From assembly GCF_023716485.1 (NCBI RefSeq), contig NZ_CP092418.1, forward strand, positions 1,471,001 through 1,535,000: a stretch of DNA of 64,000 nt. The letters run 5' to 3'. This document shows positions 1 through 7,928 of this stretch, piece by piece; the stretch's first letter is position 1, and the number at the start of each line of letters is the position of its first letter. The position numbers were made by a program, and so were the translations under genes. This DNA is from Microbulbifer variabilis. Its GTDB lineage: Bacteria; Pseudomonadota; Gammaproteobacteria; Pseudomonadales; Cellvibrionaceae. The notes beneath the pieces were generated by a model. The model did no database searches and was not told the DNA's origin. It saw nothing but the letters and a program-made list of their open reading frames with translations.

Positions 1-1
1 C

Positions 2-358
2 GCTGCTACGCAAAATTTGCTTGCTGGCGCTTCCAAATTTCCGCAGAGCGCGGCGTTACAAGCCCTAGCAAGGAATATACAATTGATTTGGGTGGCTCTA
101 TTTGCAGGAACCATTATGTGGCTAATTCAGAACTACAAAGATAGTAGTGAGCCGGTAATGGCTTTTTGGATTTACCTTGTTAGCACATTGGTTTTTGGAT
201 TAATCATGCTCTTCATCGCTGTAAAAACTAATCATTCCCCGTGCGTGGTATTCTCAACTTATTTAGACGGAGGGAGCGGCAAGCTATTCTTATGCTTCTG
301 GGCATTTCTAGCTGCAGCCATATCTCAATTTATTTCAAACTTGCGTAGATCACCGTAG
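2..358 (+). CDS. Small membrane protein, cassette gene, 5' end cut off
   Basis: The reading frame is open to the left edge, so the true start probably lies outside the window; the first in-frame start-like codon is a TTG at 17. The visible part of about 118 residues has three hydrophobic segments (roughly residues 28-48, 56-75 and 95-112), which points to an integral membrane protein. I do not recognise the family. It ends a few bases before an attC site, so it is the gene of an integron cassette whose left boundary is off-window. Confidence 0.6.
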   Translation, partial: AATQNLLAGASKFPQSAALQALARNIQLIWVALFAGTIMWLIQNYKDSSEPVMAFWIYLVSTLVFGLIMLFIAVKTNHSPCVVFSTYLDGGSGKLFLCFWAFLAAAISQFISNLRRSP

Positions 359-362
359 TGCC

Positions 363-494
363 TTGTAACAAAGCTATCATACACACCCAACGTTGTTGGG
401 CTGGACAAATTTTCCTGCGATCGAATTTGTGCTGGACGCTTACTCTAACACAAATCAATCACCAAAAAATTTGCCGTATATAGCGACGTTAGCA
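363..494 (+). other. attC site (cassette of 2-358)
   Basis: It starts with a degenerate TTGTAAC box and ends with GTTAGCA. The outer arms pair: TAAC and GCTAT on the left match ATAGC and GTTA on the right. The inner part holds the short stems CCCAAC/GTTGGG and CAAATT/AATTTG. At about 132 bp it is one of the longer sites of the array. Confidence 0.7.
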
Positions 495-532
495 ATCAAT
501 AGTTGATACTGGGTTAATGGAGAGAGATTTAA

Positions 533-1414
533 ATGTTGTTAGAAATCGGAATAGGCGATGCTTATGGAGCAGGGTTTGAATTTTCCCCTAGAGAAAAAGT
601 TGAAACATACAATAACTTATCTCAGTACTGTGAGCATGAACTAGGGATTGCTCCTGGTTGCTATACAGATGATACTCAAATGTCGCTTGCGATAGCAGAA
701 TTGATTATTAGCGACGAAGCTTGGACAAAAGAGAATTTGGCTAATAAGTTCGTTGAATGCTTCAAGCGTGATGAGCGCTTAGGATATTCAAAAGGTTTTT
801 ACTCATTTTTGCACTCAATTAGTAGTGGTGAAGAATTTCTTAGAAAAATGAAACCACAAAGCACTAGAAATGGTGCGGCTATGAGATCAGCACCGTTGGG
901 GTATGTCGACAATATTACTAAACTGTTAGAAATGGCTGAGCTGCAAGCGTCACTCACTCACGATACAGAAATTGGCCGTAAATCTTCTCAGGCGGTCGCT
1001 TTGGCATCCCACTACGCCATTTATAACTTGGGAGCAAAGGAAAATTTGACGGAGTTTGTGTCACAATATACCAAATATAATTGGCGAGAAAATTGGTCTG
1101 CTCCAGTGGCGTGCTGTGCTGAGGAAACGGTCCATGCGCTACTAACGGTTTTGAGAACCTCCGAATCTCTTAAAGACGTTCTTGTAAATAGCGTTGCTTT
1201 CAGCGGGGATGTTGATACGGTTGCTGCCGTTGGCTTGGGTATTGCGAGCCGTAGTAAAGAGTATTGTACTGGATTGCCGAGTTTCTTGATCGAGGAGCTG
1301 GAAAGTGGGAAGTATGGGAAAGTGTACCTCGAGGAAATAGGTCGCCAGCTAAGTGAATTCGGGGATGCTAACAAAGCTATGAACGAAGACGCCAAAAAGA
1401 GGCGCTTGTTATAG
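533..1414 (+). CDS. ADP-ribosylglycohydrolase family protein, cassette gene
   Basis: The 293-residue protein carries the signature of the DraG/ADP-ribosylglycohydrolase fold: GDAYGAGFEF near residue 8, the metal-binding TDDTQMS near residue 45, an STRNGAAMRSAPLG segment near residue 110, a central THDTEIG segment near residue 141, and SGDVDTVAA near residue 224, which replaces the usual GGDTDT. Such enzymes remove ADP-ribose from proteins or other acceptors and several act as antitoxins or immunity proteins against ADP-ribosyltransferase toxins; that role here is inference. The N terminus has only a few residues before the first motif, which is normal. The stop codon lies in the remnant of an attC right arm, so the original C terminus may have been altered by a deletion. 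Confidence 0.85.
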   Translation: MLLEIGIGDAYGAGFEFSPREKVETYNNLSQYCEHELGIAPGCYTDDTQMSLAIAELIISDEAWTKENLANKFVECFKRDERLGYSKGFYSFLHSISSGEEFLRKMKPQSTRNGAAMRSAPLGYVDNITKLLEMAELQASLTHDTEIGRKSSQAVALASHYAIYNLGAKENLTEFVSQYTKYNWRENWSAPVACCAEETVHALLTVLRTSESLKDVLVNSVAFSGDVDTVAAVGLGIASRSKEYCTGLPSFLIEELESGKYGKVYLEEIGRQLSEFGDANKAMNEDAKKRRLL

Positions 1415-1425
1415 CGACGTTATTG
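1411..1425 (+). other. attC remnant (right half only) after the ADP-ribosylglycohydrolase gene
   Basis: The string TATAGCGACGTTA at the end of the gene equals the right arm (L'-R' boxes) of the preceding attC that ends at 494. The left boxes and the central hairpin are missing, so only a half site remains. The core GTTATTG then leads directly into the first gene-less cassette. Confidence 0.55.
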
Positions 1426-1787
1426 TGGCGGTCATTTTTTAGGTAGTTTGAAGTGGCTGCAAGCACCAATCTCTTCCTGAGCACATTTCTCCAGAGGGTT
1501 TTCCTGCAAACTGGCACCGCAGTTTCGTTCAAGTGTCTTCGTTTAAAGCCAACAAGTTCTGCAAGCCAGCTGCCTCATTGTGGAGTGCCAGTCAGGTAGT
1601 TAATTGGCGAGGAAAGTATGGTATTTTCTCTTGCAAATTTATCGGGCAGTGGCCAGCCAAAGGTGGCTGGCAAAGAGCAAGTAGGTTGTTCAGTGCGCGC
1701 CAGCTATAACCAGGCCAGGCAATATCGCCCAGCCGGAGGCTGGGCTGGACAGCCTACGCCTTGCTTCGGCTGCCCTTGCTGGCAACG
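1420..1787 (+). repeat. Gene-less cassette, copy A of four
   Basis: This 368-bp unit begins TTATTGTGGCGG right after a GTT core and ends at the next core GTTATGC. Near-copies lie at 2188-2549, 4530-4897 and 10828-11144. No reading frame is conserved in all copies. Two internal hairpins are conserved: AAACTG/CAGTTT (1508-1513 with 1520-1525) and GCCAGCC/GGCTGGC (1652-1658 with 1665-1671). The right end is an attC at 1704-1793. It may carry a promoter or a structured RNA; neither is shown. Confidence 0.8.
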
Positions 1788-1793
1788 TTATGC
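1704..1793 (+). other. attC site of gene-less cassette A
   Basis: It runs from CTATAAC to GTTATGC. The arms CCAGGCCAGGCAA and TTGCTGGCAACG pair, and the centre has the stem CCCAGCC/GGCTGGG. It is nearly identical to the sites at 2471, 4814 and 5235. Confidence 0.8.
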
Positions 1794-1802
1794 ATCAAAA
1801 CT

Positions 1803-2102
1803 ATGTCTAATCTCAAAGACCGCCGATGGCGTCGAAAAGGCCTCGATAGAAAAATCGAGACTCTTTCATGGGGGGAGCTTGCTTTTGGGAAAAAGCTTTT
1901 CAATTTTCGGCATATGTTACTAGCTATATTTACTAGTGGCTTCATATCTTTTGCAATGCTATACCAGCTTATAACCTATGGGCATTGGGAGGCCAAAGGA
2001 GCAAAAGTAGATGGTGCCGTGGGCTATGGCATTGCCTTTTTCCTTCTAGTAATTTTCATAGCCCTACTTATTGCAACTATTAAAGACTGGCGGAGAGGCT
2101 AA
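1803..2102 (+). CDS. Small two-helix membrane protein, cassette gene
   Basis: The ATG at 1803 lies 16 bases after the attC core; a longer frame reaching back into the attC is not likely to be used. The 99-residue protein has a basic N terminus (KDRRWRRKGLDRK) and two hydrophobic segments at about residues 37-57 and 75-93, followed by a short basic tail. It is probably an inner-membrane protein with both ends in the cytoplasm. I do not recognise the family. It stops just upstream of a well-formed attC. Confidence 0.65.
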   Translation: MSNLKDRRWRRKGLDRKIETLSWGELAFGKKLFNFRHMLLAIFTSGFISFAMLYQLITYGHWEAKGAKVDGAVGYGIAFFLLVIFIALLIATIKDWRRG

Positions 2103-2103
2103 T

Positions 2104-2193
2104 GCATAACAAAAAGCAGCACGATTGCCCACAAAATATGTGGGCTGGACGGCCTACGCTTTGCTTCGGCCGCCCGTGTGCTAGGCGTTATTG
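2104..2193 (+). other. attC site
   Basis: The outer boxes are GCATAAC (2104-2110) and GTTATTG (2187-2193). The central part carries GCCCACAAAATATGTGGGC and the common GGACGGCCTACGCT stretch seen in several sites of this array. Confidence 0.85.
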
Positions 2194-2549
2194 TGGCGGT
2201 CAATTTTTAGATAGTTTGTAGTTGCTGCAAGTAACAATCTCTACCTGAACACGCTTCGCCAGAGAGTTCTCCTGCAAACTGGTACCGCAGTTTCTTTCAA
2301 GTGCCTTCGTTTCAAGTCAGCAAGCCCTGCAAGTCAGTTGCACCGTTGTGGAGTGCCAATCAGCTAGTTAATTGGTGGGGAAAAAATGGTATTTTTCCCT
2401 GTAAATTTATCGGGCAGTGGCCAGCCAAAGTTGGCTGGCAGAGAGCAGTAGGTCGTTCAGTACGCGCCAGCTATAACCAGGCCAGATCGCCAAGCTGGAG
2501 GCTGGGCTGGACAGCCTACGCTCCGCTTCGGCTGCCCTTGCTGGCAACG
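2188..2549 (+). repeat. Gene-less cassette, copy B of four
   Basis: This 362-bp copy is very close to copy C. It keeps both hairpins: AAACTG/CAGTTT at 2276-2293 with loop GTACCG, and a nine-base stem GCCAGCCAA/TTGGCTGGC. A one-base change relative to copies A and C disrupts the short reading frame that those copies share, which argues against a protein-coding role. Confidence 0.8.
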
Positions 2550-2555
2550 TTAAGC
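2471..2555 (+). other. attC site of gene-less cassette B
   Basis: It runs from CTATAAC to GTTAAGC. It belongs to the same sequence subfamily as the sites of copies A and C but is a few bases shorter in the left arm. Confidence 0.8.
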
Positions 2556-2564
2556 ATCAAAAAC

Positions 2565-2873
2565 ATGGAAGCTCTCAAAGAACTTGAAGAATGGTATTTT
2601 TCTCAGTGCAATGAGGACTGGGAACATACCTATGGCATTGAAATCGGTACTCTTGATAATCCAGGCTGGTTTCTAAAGGTAGACATCACCGATACAGATA
2701 TAGAAGAAAAGGAATATGAAGGTTTTTCCTACGGTGTAGGTGATGACGCCGAAGCGAGTGGGAACGACTGGATTATTACAAAACTAGAAAGCGGTAAGTT
2801 TGTTGGCTATGGTGGCCCTCACAAACTAAACGAGCTGATAAAGCTCTTTCTAAAGTGGGTAAAAAATGCTTAA
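2565..2873 (+). CDS. Imm53-type immunity protein, cassette gene
   Basis: The 102-residue protein has the pattern that I know from the immunity 53 family: an N-terminal WYFSQCNEDWEHTYGI segment, TLDNPGW near residue 31, a KVDITDTDIE strand and GGPHKLNELI near the C terminus. Members usually sit next to polymorphic toxins and block them. Here there is no toxin gene beside it, only cassettes, so it is an orphan immunity gene in this window. The ATG at 2565 lies 10 bases after the attC core. A longer in-frame extension upstream would translate the gene-less cassette and its attC and is rejected. The family call rests on remembered motifs. Confidence 0.7.
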   Translation: MEALKELEEWYFSQCNEDWEHTYGIEIGTLDNPGWFLKVDITDTDIEEKEYEGFSYGVGDDAEASGNDWIITKLESGKFVGYGGPHKLNELIKLFLKWVKNA

Positions 2874-2957
2874 CAAGCCGCAGCAATCGCTCCCGTTGGT
2901 CGCTGGGACAGCCAAAACGCTACACTTTTTTGTCTGCCCCTGTGCGGAGCGTTATGT
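2868..2957 (+). other. attC site
   Basis: The outer boxes are GCTTAAC (overlapping the stop codon) and GTTATGT. The centre CCGCAGCAATCGCTCCC ... GGGACAGCC is shared with the site at 9832-9921 and with no other, so these two form a subfamily. Confidence 0.85.
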
Positions 2958-2969
2958 GTCAGAGATAAA

Positions 2970-3200
2970 ATGAGCGATTCTAAACTAACAAAAGAACAGG
3001 CTTTCTTGGCGATGTACGCATTTCTAGATGAGTACTACCAAGCAACAAAGTCTGACGATGTTGGCGGCTTACTCGGTAGCATGTCACTACTTAGCGATGG
3101 TGGATCAGCTGACCCAGCAGTTCAGAACGAGTGGGAAGAGGCTATTCAAAAAGTTATGGATGGTAGTGTTAATGCGCAGCTTAGTATCAAAAACACATAA
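2970..3200 (+). CDS. Conserved small soluble protein, paralogue 1, cassette gene
   Basis: The 76-residue acidic protein contains KLTKEQAFLAMYAFLDEYY and SDDVGGLLGSMSLLSDGG, and is closely similar along its whole length to the protein at 5355-5585. The TKSDDVGGLLGSMSLL segment is unchanged between the two. It looks all-helical, without membrane segments or signal peptide. I recall similar small proteins in proteobacterial genomes but know no function. The surrounding attC sites differ between the two copies, so they are separate cassettes and not a tandem duplication. Confidence 0.75.
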   Translation: MSDSKLTKEQAFLAMYAFLDEYYQATKSDDVGGLLGSMSLLSDGGSADPAVQNEWEEAIQKVMDGSVNAQLSIKNT

Positions 3201-3284
3201 CAAGTTTGTCAACGATCGCCCTTCGGGCTGGACCGCTAAAAGCGTGGCTTCGCCACAACGCGGCCCGTTACAAAGGCGTTAGAA
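3195..3284 (+). other. attC site
   Basis: The outer boxes are ACATAAC and GTTAGAA. The centre has GCCCTTCGGGC and GCGTGGCTTCGCCACAACGC hairpins. Confidence 0.8.
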
Positions 3285-3303
3285 CTCCAGACCGAGAAGC
3301 GAG

Positions 3304-3684
3304 ATGGATTTAGATACCTTTTGTAGGCAAATTAAGGAAACCTATCCTGAAATATCAGCACATGCTGACAAGTTATATGATGACTATTGGAACAGGTTGG
3401 TCCAAACGGAATTCTCTTCATATTCTTGGTTTGAATCACTAGCGAATGCCCTGAATAGCGAAATGAAAAAGAAAGTGGCAGCTGATAATTATCAGGCACT
3501 CCTTGAAACCATTAGTTCAGAGTACGAGCACGGTGAAAGTGGAATAATGAAAGCAATTGACGTCGCGTTCGTAGAGAATCTGTTTTGGCAAGTAAATAGC
3601 GATAATGCTCGGCCGTACTGGGAAGTAATTCCTAAGAATCTAAAGGGGCTCTATGTCGGGTTTCACGGGCAAGCACCGCTCTAA
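3304..3684 (+). CDS. Conserved small protein resembling DUF7674, cassette gene
   Basis: The 126-residue acidic protein shows a pattern of an N-terminal helix ending in YPEI, a WFESLANALN segment near residue 42, an AIDVAFVENLFWQ segment near residue 87 and a C-terminal YWEVIPKNLKGLYVGFHG. This order resembles the DUF7674 family as I remember it; the match should be treated as tentative. No function is known. It is soluble and lacks a signal peptide. The ATG at 3304 lies about 20 bases after the attC core. Confidence 0.65.
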   Translation: MDLDTFCRQIKETYPEISAHADKLYDDYWNRLVQTEFSSYSWFESLANALNSEMKKKVAADNYQALLETISSEYEHGESGIMKAIDVAFVENLFWQVNSDNARPYWEVIPKNLKGLYVGFHGQAPL

Positions 3685-3784
3685 CAATCACAGACGGCCC
3701 TCCGGGCCTCCGCAGGACGGCCCTCCGGGCCTCCGCAGGACGGCCTACGCTGCGCTCCGGCTGCCCGTGCTGTGGGCGTTATAA
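3679..3784 (+). other. attC site with an internal tandem duplication
   Basis: The site runs from CTCTAAC to GTTATAA. A 23-base unit starting GACGGCCCTCC occurs twice in tandem at 3693-3715 and 3716-3738, and a third partial copy (GACGGCC) follows. The duplication lengthens the variable part of the hairpin. Confidence 0.8.
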
Positions 3785-3787
3785 GTC

Positions 3788-4105
3788 ATGATGAGAAAAT
3801 GCCCAAAATGTAAAGAGAAAACTGTAAAGGTAAAGATGTTATCTTCCTCAAGTGGAATGCATTGTGAGAAATGCTTTTTCCAGTATGAATATGCAGCCTT
3901 ATCTAAGAGGGTAATAGCATTCGGATGGGCGTTTATACCTATCCTTGCTATTTACTTGGGATTGAGACTTCAAAGTTTACTGGTTTTTGGCTCCTTACTA
4001 CTTGCGGGTCCATTTTTAGCTGAGTTTGTTTTTGCAAAATACTGCCCACTAAAGCCAGTTAGTGCTAGGGCGTTAAGGAAGAAACATCGTGGCAATAACT
4101 TATAA
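3788..4105 (+). CDS. Zinc-ribbon membrane protein, cassette gene
   Basis: The 105-residue protein starts with a zinc-ribbon-like module (CPKC at residues 5-8 and CEKC near residue 26), followed by two hydrophobic segments at about residues 43-60 and 64-85 and a basic tail. Zinc-ribbon plus two-helix proteins are common but mostly uncharacterised. Two ATGs at 3788 and 3791 are possible starts, directly after the attC core, which leaves almost no untranslated leader. Confidence 0.7.
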   Translation: MMRKCPKCKEKTVKVKMLSSSSGMHCEKCFFQYEYAALSKRVIAFGWAFIPILAIYLGLRLQSLLVFGSLLLAGPFLAEFVFAKYCPLKPVSARALRKKHRGNNL

Positions 4106-4188
4106 CAAACTGCGGCACAATCGCCGCAAAAAGCGCGAGCTGGACTCGCTACACTACGTTTCGTTCGCCTGTGCGCAGAGCGTTATAT
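4100..4188 (+). other. attC site
   Basis: The outer boxes are TTATAAC (over the stop codon) and GTTATAT, with GCGGCACAATCGCCGC near the left arm. Confidence 0.8.
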
Positions 4189-4202
4189 GTCATGGGAAGG
4201 GT

Positions 4203-4466
4203 ATGAAACCTAAAGGTTCGAGTATTACAGATAGTTTGTTGTGGTTTTTAATAGCCATATTCCTAGCTATATGGCTTGGAAGCCAATTGTATTGGGCAGC
4301 AGTAAATTTAGAGATTCAAGACCTACGGGTTGCAGGTGTGGTTTCGTTCAGCACACGCCCGGCTTGGTTCTCTTTTGTTGTCAGTATTAAAGCAGTCGCA
4401 TGGTGTTTTTCCATTTTTGTGGTTTACAAATATGCAAAATCAAAACTCGTCAAATCAACCACATAA
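4203..4466 (+). CDS. Small two-helix membrane protein, cassette gene
   Basis: The ATG at 4203 follows a GGGAAGGGT purine stretch that can serve as ribosome binding site; a longer frame upstream would start inside the previous attC. The 87-residue protein has hydrophobic segments at about residues 10-32 and 52-74 and a basic C-terminal tail (KYAKSKLVK). The family is not recognised. Confidence 0.65.
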   Translation: MKPKGSSITDSLLWFLIAIFLAIWLGSQLYWAAVNLEIQDLRVAGVVSFSTRPAWFSFVVSIKAVAWCFSIFVVYKYAKSKLVKSTT

Positions 4467-4535
4467 CCAGGTGCAGCACAACGCGGCTTCGCCGCTCGGA
4501 CGCCGCAAGCGGCGCCCGTGTGCACGGCATTATTG
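4461..4535 (+). other. attC site with mutated right core
   Basis: The left box is ACATAAC. The right core reads ATTATTG in place of GTTATTG, so the conserved G at the exchange point is an A. A clean GCGGCTTCGCCGC hairpin and a CGCCGCAAGCGGCG hairpin fill the centre. Confidence 0.75.
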
Positions 4536-4897
4536 TGGCGGTCAATTTTTATATAGTTTATAGTTGCTGCAAGTAACAATCTCTACCTGAACACGCTTCG
4601 CCAGAGAGTTCTACTTCAAACTGGTACCGCAGTTTAGTTCAAGAGCCTTCGTTTTAAGTCAACAAGCCCTGCAAGTCAGTTGCACTATTGTGGAGTGCCA
4701 ATCTGCTAGTTAATCGGTGGGGAAAGTATGGTATTTTCCCTCGTAAATTTATCGGGCAGTGGCCAGCCAAAGTTGGCTGGCAGAGAGCAAGTAGGTCGTT
4801 CAGAGCGCGCCAGCTATAACCAGGCCAGGCAAGATCGCCCAGCCGGAGGCTGGGCTGGACAGCCTACGCTTTGCTTCGGCTGCCCTTGCTGGCAACG
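4530..4897 (+). repeat. Gene-less cassette, copy C of four
   Basis: At 368 bp it is the same length as copy A. It keeps the AAACTG/CAGTTT hairpin (loop GTACCG) and the GCCAGCCAA/TTGGCTGGC hairpin. Its left core is mutated (ATT), its right core GTTATGC is intact. A reading frame from 4728 shared with copy A runs into the attC and is broken in copies B and D. Confidence 0.8.
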
Positions 4898-4903
4898 TTA
4901 TGC
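4814..4903 (+). other. attC site of gene-less cassette C
   Basis: It runs from CTATAAC to GTTATGC and is nearly identical to the site of copy A. Confidence 0.8.
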
Positions 4904-4922
4904 TCTTTGGAGGAGAAATTAG

Positions 4923-5240
4923 TTGAGTTGGTATGGTGCTAGAAGCGTTTACCACTTCGGAGTCAATTCTGAGGGCTTGAATATCTTTGAAGAAAGAGTA
5001 GTTTGCATTAAAGCTGATTCTTTCAAGAAGGCGCATAGTAGAGCGAGAAAAGAAGCTTAGGAATATGCTGAAAGCAACGGCTTTGATATGCATCCAGAGC
5101 AAGTTTGTTATAAACAGGATGGCGATAAGCTTATTAAAAATTACGAAGTTTGGTCCGAGTTGTTTCAGTCAAATATGAGTCTTGAATCTTTTTATCAAGA
5201 GCGTTATTTAAAGTATTTATATGTCCCAGAACAAGCATAA
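4923..5240 (+). pseudogene. DUF4288-like cassette gene broken by an in-frame stop
   Basis: Reading from the TTG at 4923, preceded by GGAGGAG, gives SWYGARSVYHFG, FEERVVCIKADSFKKAHS and then a TAG at 5058-5060. Beyond the stop the same frame continues sensibly with EYAESNGFDM and a C-terminal EVWSELFQSNMSLESFYQERY up to TAA at 5238-5240. The WYGAR start and FEERVV segment resemble DUF4288-type proteins as I remember them. The single stop codon is the only visible lesion, so this is a recent nonsense mutation, a sequencing error, or a read-through case. Without the stop the product would be 105 residues. Confidence 0.65.
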
Positions 5241-5324
5241 CCAGGCCAGGAAAGATCGCCCAGCTAGAGGCTGGGCTGGACAGCCTACACTGCGTTTCGG
5301 CTGCCCCTTAGCAAGGCGTTATGT
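5235..5324 (+). other. attC site
   Basis: The outer boxes are GCATAAC and GTTATGT. The left part CCAGGCCAGGAAAGATCGCCCAGC is of the same subfamily as the sites of the gene-less cassettes. Confidence 0.85.
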
Positions 5325-5354
5325 GTAATCCGAGAATAATTCATAAGAGAAAAA

Positions 5355-5585
5355 ATGAACGATTTCAAGCTTACGAAAGAACAAGCATTTTTAGCAATGT
5401 TCTCATTCCTGGACGGGTACTTCCAGCTAACGAAATCGGACGACGTCGGAGGTTTGCTCGGTAGCATGTCATTGCTTTCTGGTGGCGGCTCCGCGGATAC
5501 TGGGGTACAAGAAGAGTGGAACGAAGCAGTTGAAAAGGCAATAAATGGTAAAGTTAATGCTGAGCTGCAATTCAAAAACACATAA
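5355..5585 (+). CDS. Conserved small soluble protein, paralogue 2, cassette gene
   Basis: This 76-residue protein is the paralogue of the one at 2970-3200. Both have KLTKEQAFLAM, TKSDDVGGLLGSMSLLS and a C-terminal KNT; differences are scattered, as expected of two diverged alleles captured separately. A GAGAAAAA stretch precedes the ATG. No function is known. The presence of two versions in about 2.4 kb suggests either repeated capture or selection for variety. Confidence 0.75.
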   Translation: MNDFKLTKEQAFLAMFSFLDGYFQLTKSDDVGGLLGSMSLLSGGGSADTGVQEEWNEAVEKAINGKVNAELQFKNT

Positions 5586-5660
5586 CAAACGCATGTTGTC
5601 GCCCTACGGTCTGGGACGGCTTGTGCTGCGCTTTAGCCGCCCCAAATGCGGGCGTTAAGC
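5580..5660 (+). other. attC site
   Basis: The outer boxes are ACATAAC and GTTAAGC; CGCATGTTG on the left pairs loosely with AAATGCGGG on the right. Confidence 0.8.
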
Positions 5661-5676
5661 GTACAAAGGAGATTAC

Positions 5677-6174
5677 GTGCCACCGAGCCACCATAGAGAA
5701 TTGGCAAACTTTCTGAAGGAAAATTCCGATGGTAATCCTTCAGTGACGGCCTATCGAGATAAAAATGGAAATAGGCCTATTCCTATTGGTCAATTTGGTA
5801 GGAATTTTTTCTCTACCATCGGGGCTTGTGATATAGGGCTGCCCTTACCAGCAGGGAGTTTCGAGTTTTCAGCCTCGGGCTCCAATGAATGGCTGCCTAA
5901 CTCGCTAGCAAGCTCTCTTTATTGGTTAGCTGAGCGTGCTTGTGATGAGTGGCCTTTGGTCTGCGAAGATGTGGTAAAAGAGAATGTCAAAAGCATTTAT
6001 AGGCACATGGCTTATGTTCCATCGCCATTTGCTCTTAAACTTTCCACTGGTCAAATGGTGAAATGGCTCTTGGGCGTGCCTATTACTGATAACGAAATTA
6101 GTATTTCCGAGCGGGCGGTTTTAGAAAAGGCGCAAAAAACATATCCAGAGTGGTTATTCCGTGCAAGAGCTTAA
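5677..6174 (+). CDS. Suppressor-of-fused (SUFU) domain-like protein, cassette gene
   Basis: The 165-residue protein contains the pattern of bacterial SUFU-domain proteins: an early strand with PIPIGQFG, FFSTIGACDIGLPL near residue 45, an acidic/serine strand, NSLASSLYWLAE near residue 75, and YVPSPFALK near residue 118. Bacterial SUFU-domain proteins are known mainly as predicted immunity proteins of polymorphic toxin systems; an immunity role here is inference. The start is a GTG at 5677 preceded by AAAGGAG. No toxin gene is nearby. Confidence 0.65.
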   Translation: MPPSHHRELANFLKENSDGNPSVTAYRDKNGNRPIPIGQFGRNFFSTIGACDIGLPLPAGSFEFSASGSNEWLPNSLASSLYWLAERACDEWPLVCEDVVKENVKSIYRHMAYVPSPFALKLSTGQMVKWLLGVPITDNEISISERAVLEKAQKTYPEWLFRARA

Positions 6175-6267
6175 CAAGGCGTTCAACTATACTCCGGCCG
6201 CAAGCGGCCTACGACGGACACACAAAAGCGTGCTTCGCACTGTGCGCCGGTTAACTTAGCGTTATGT
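6169..6267 (+). other. attC site
   Basis: The outer boxes are GCTTAAC and GTTATGT; the centre carries GGCCGCAAGCGGCC and GCGTGCTTCGCAC hairpins. Confidence 0.8.
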
Positions 6268-6277
6268 GTAAATAGAT

Positions 6278-6634
6278 ATGGAAGATCATGTATATAGCCC
6301 GACAACATTTTGGCAGCTATTTGGTGGCATTAACGACTTTACAACTTGGTTTATGCCCTTCTTTCTATTTGCTGCATCATTAGTGTGGTTCTATAGAGAG
6401 CGCTCCATTTTATCTGGGCTTTCACTTTTCGCAGGAATATTAGTTACCGCCTCAAGGGTTGCGCACATATTAATACCTAGCGTACATTCAATCGCCCTTG
6501 GGCACTCCGAACCAACTATTGAGCAAAACCCAATCATCTGGTTTTTATACGTACAAGCCTTAAATATTGGCAGTTTTATTTTCGTTGTATGCGTTGGTTA
6601 TCACTTCGCATTCATCCAAACACATAACAAGTGA
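6278..6634 (+). CDS. Small three-helix membrane protein, cassette gene with IS-supplied stop
   Basis: The 118-residue protein has three hydrophobic segments (about residues 22-39, 44-66 and 88-110). The family is not recognised. Its frame reads through the left attC box (CAT AAC AAG) and ends at a TGA formed by the first bases of the inserted IS110-family element. Without the insertion the frame would continue through the attC to a TAA just beyond the next core, so the present C terminus is created or shortened by the IS. Confidence 0.65.
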   Translation: MEDHVYSPTTFWQLFGGINDFTTWFMPFFLFAASLVWFYRERSILSGLSLFAGILVTASRVAHILIPSVHSIALGHSEPTIEQNPIIWFLYVQALNIGSFIFVVCVGYHFAFIQTHNK

Positions 6635-6655
6635 CTATGGTCCTTTGTCAAGTAT

Positions 6656-7826
<1,171 letters not shown>

Positions 7827-7928
7827 GGCCGGCAACGGACTTGCAAAACGGTCACTTGTTTTGCCAAAAACCGCAAAACAACCGCCCATTTTGCAAGCCG
7901 CTGCGGTCGGCGTTATGTGTAAATCAAT

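Noticed and set aside
1618..1923. Reading frame starting MVFSLANLSGSGQPK in gene-less copy A, with a counterpart at 4728-4922 in copy C
   Set aside because: The frame is broken in copies B and D and runs through the attC into the next cassette, so a protein is unlikely.
2301..2564. N-terminal extension of the Imm53-like gene into gene-less copy B
   Set aside because: It would translate the non-coding cassette and its attC; the family start fits the ATG at 2565.
4089..4202. Extension of the membrane protein gene at 4203 into the previous attC
   Set aside because: The sequence is attC DNA; the ATG at 4203 has a purine-rich leader.
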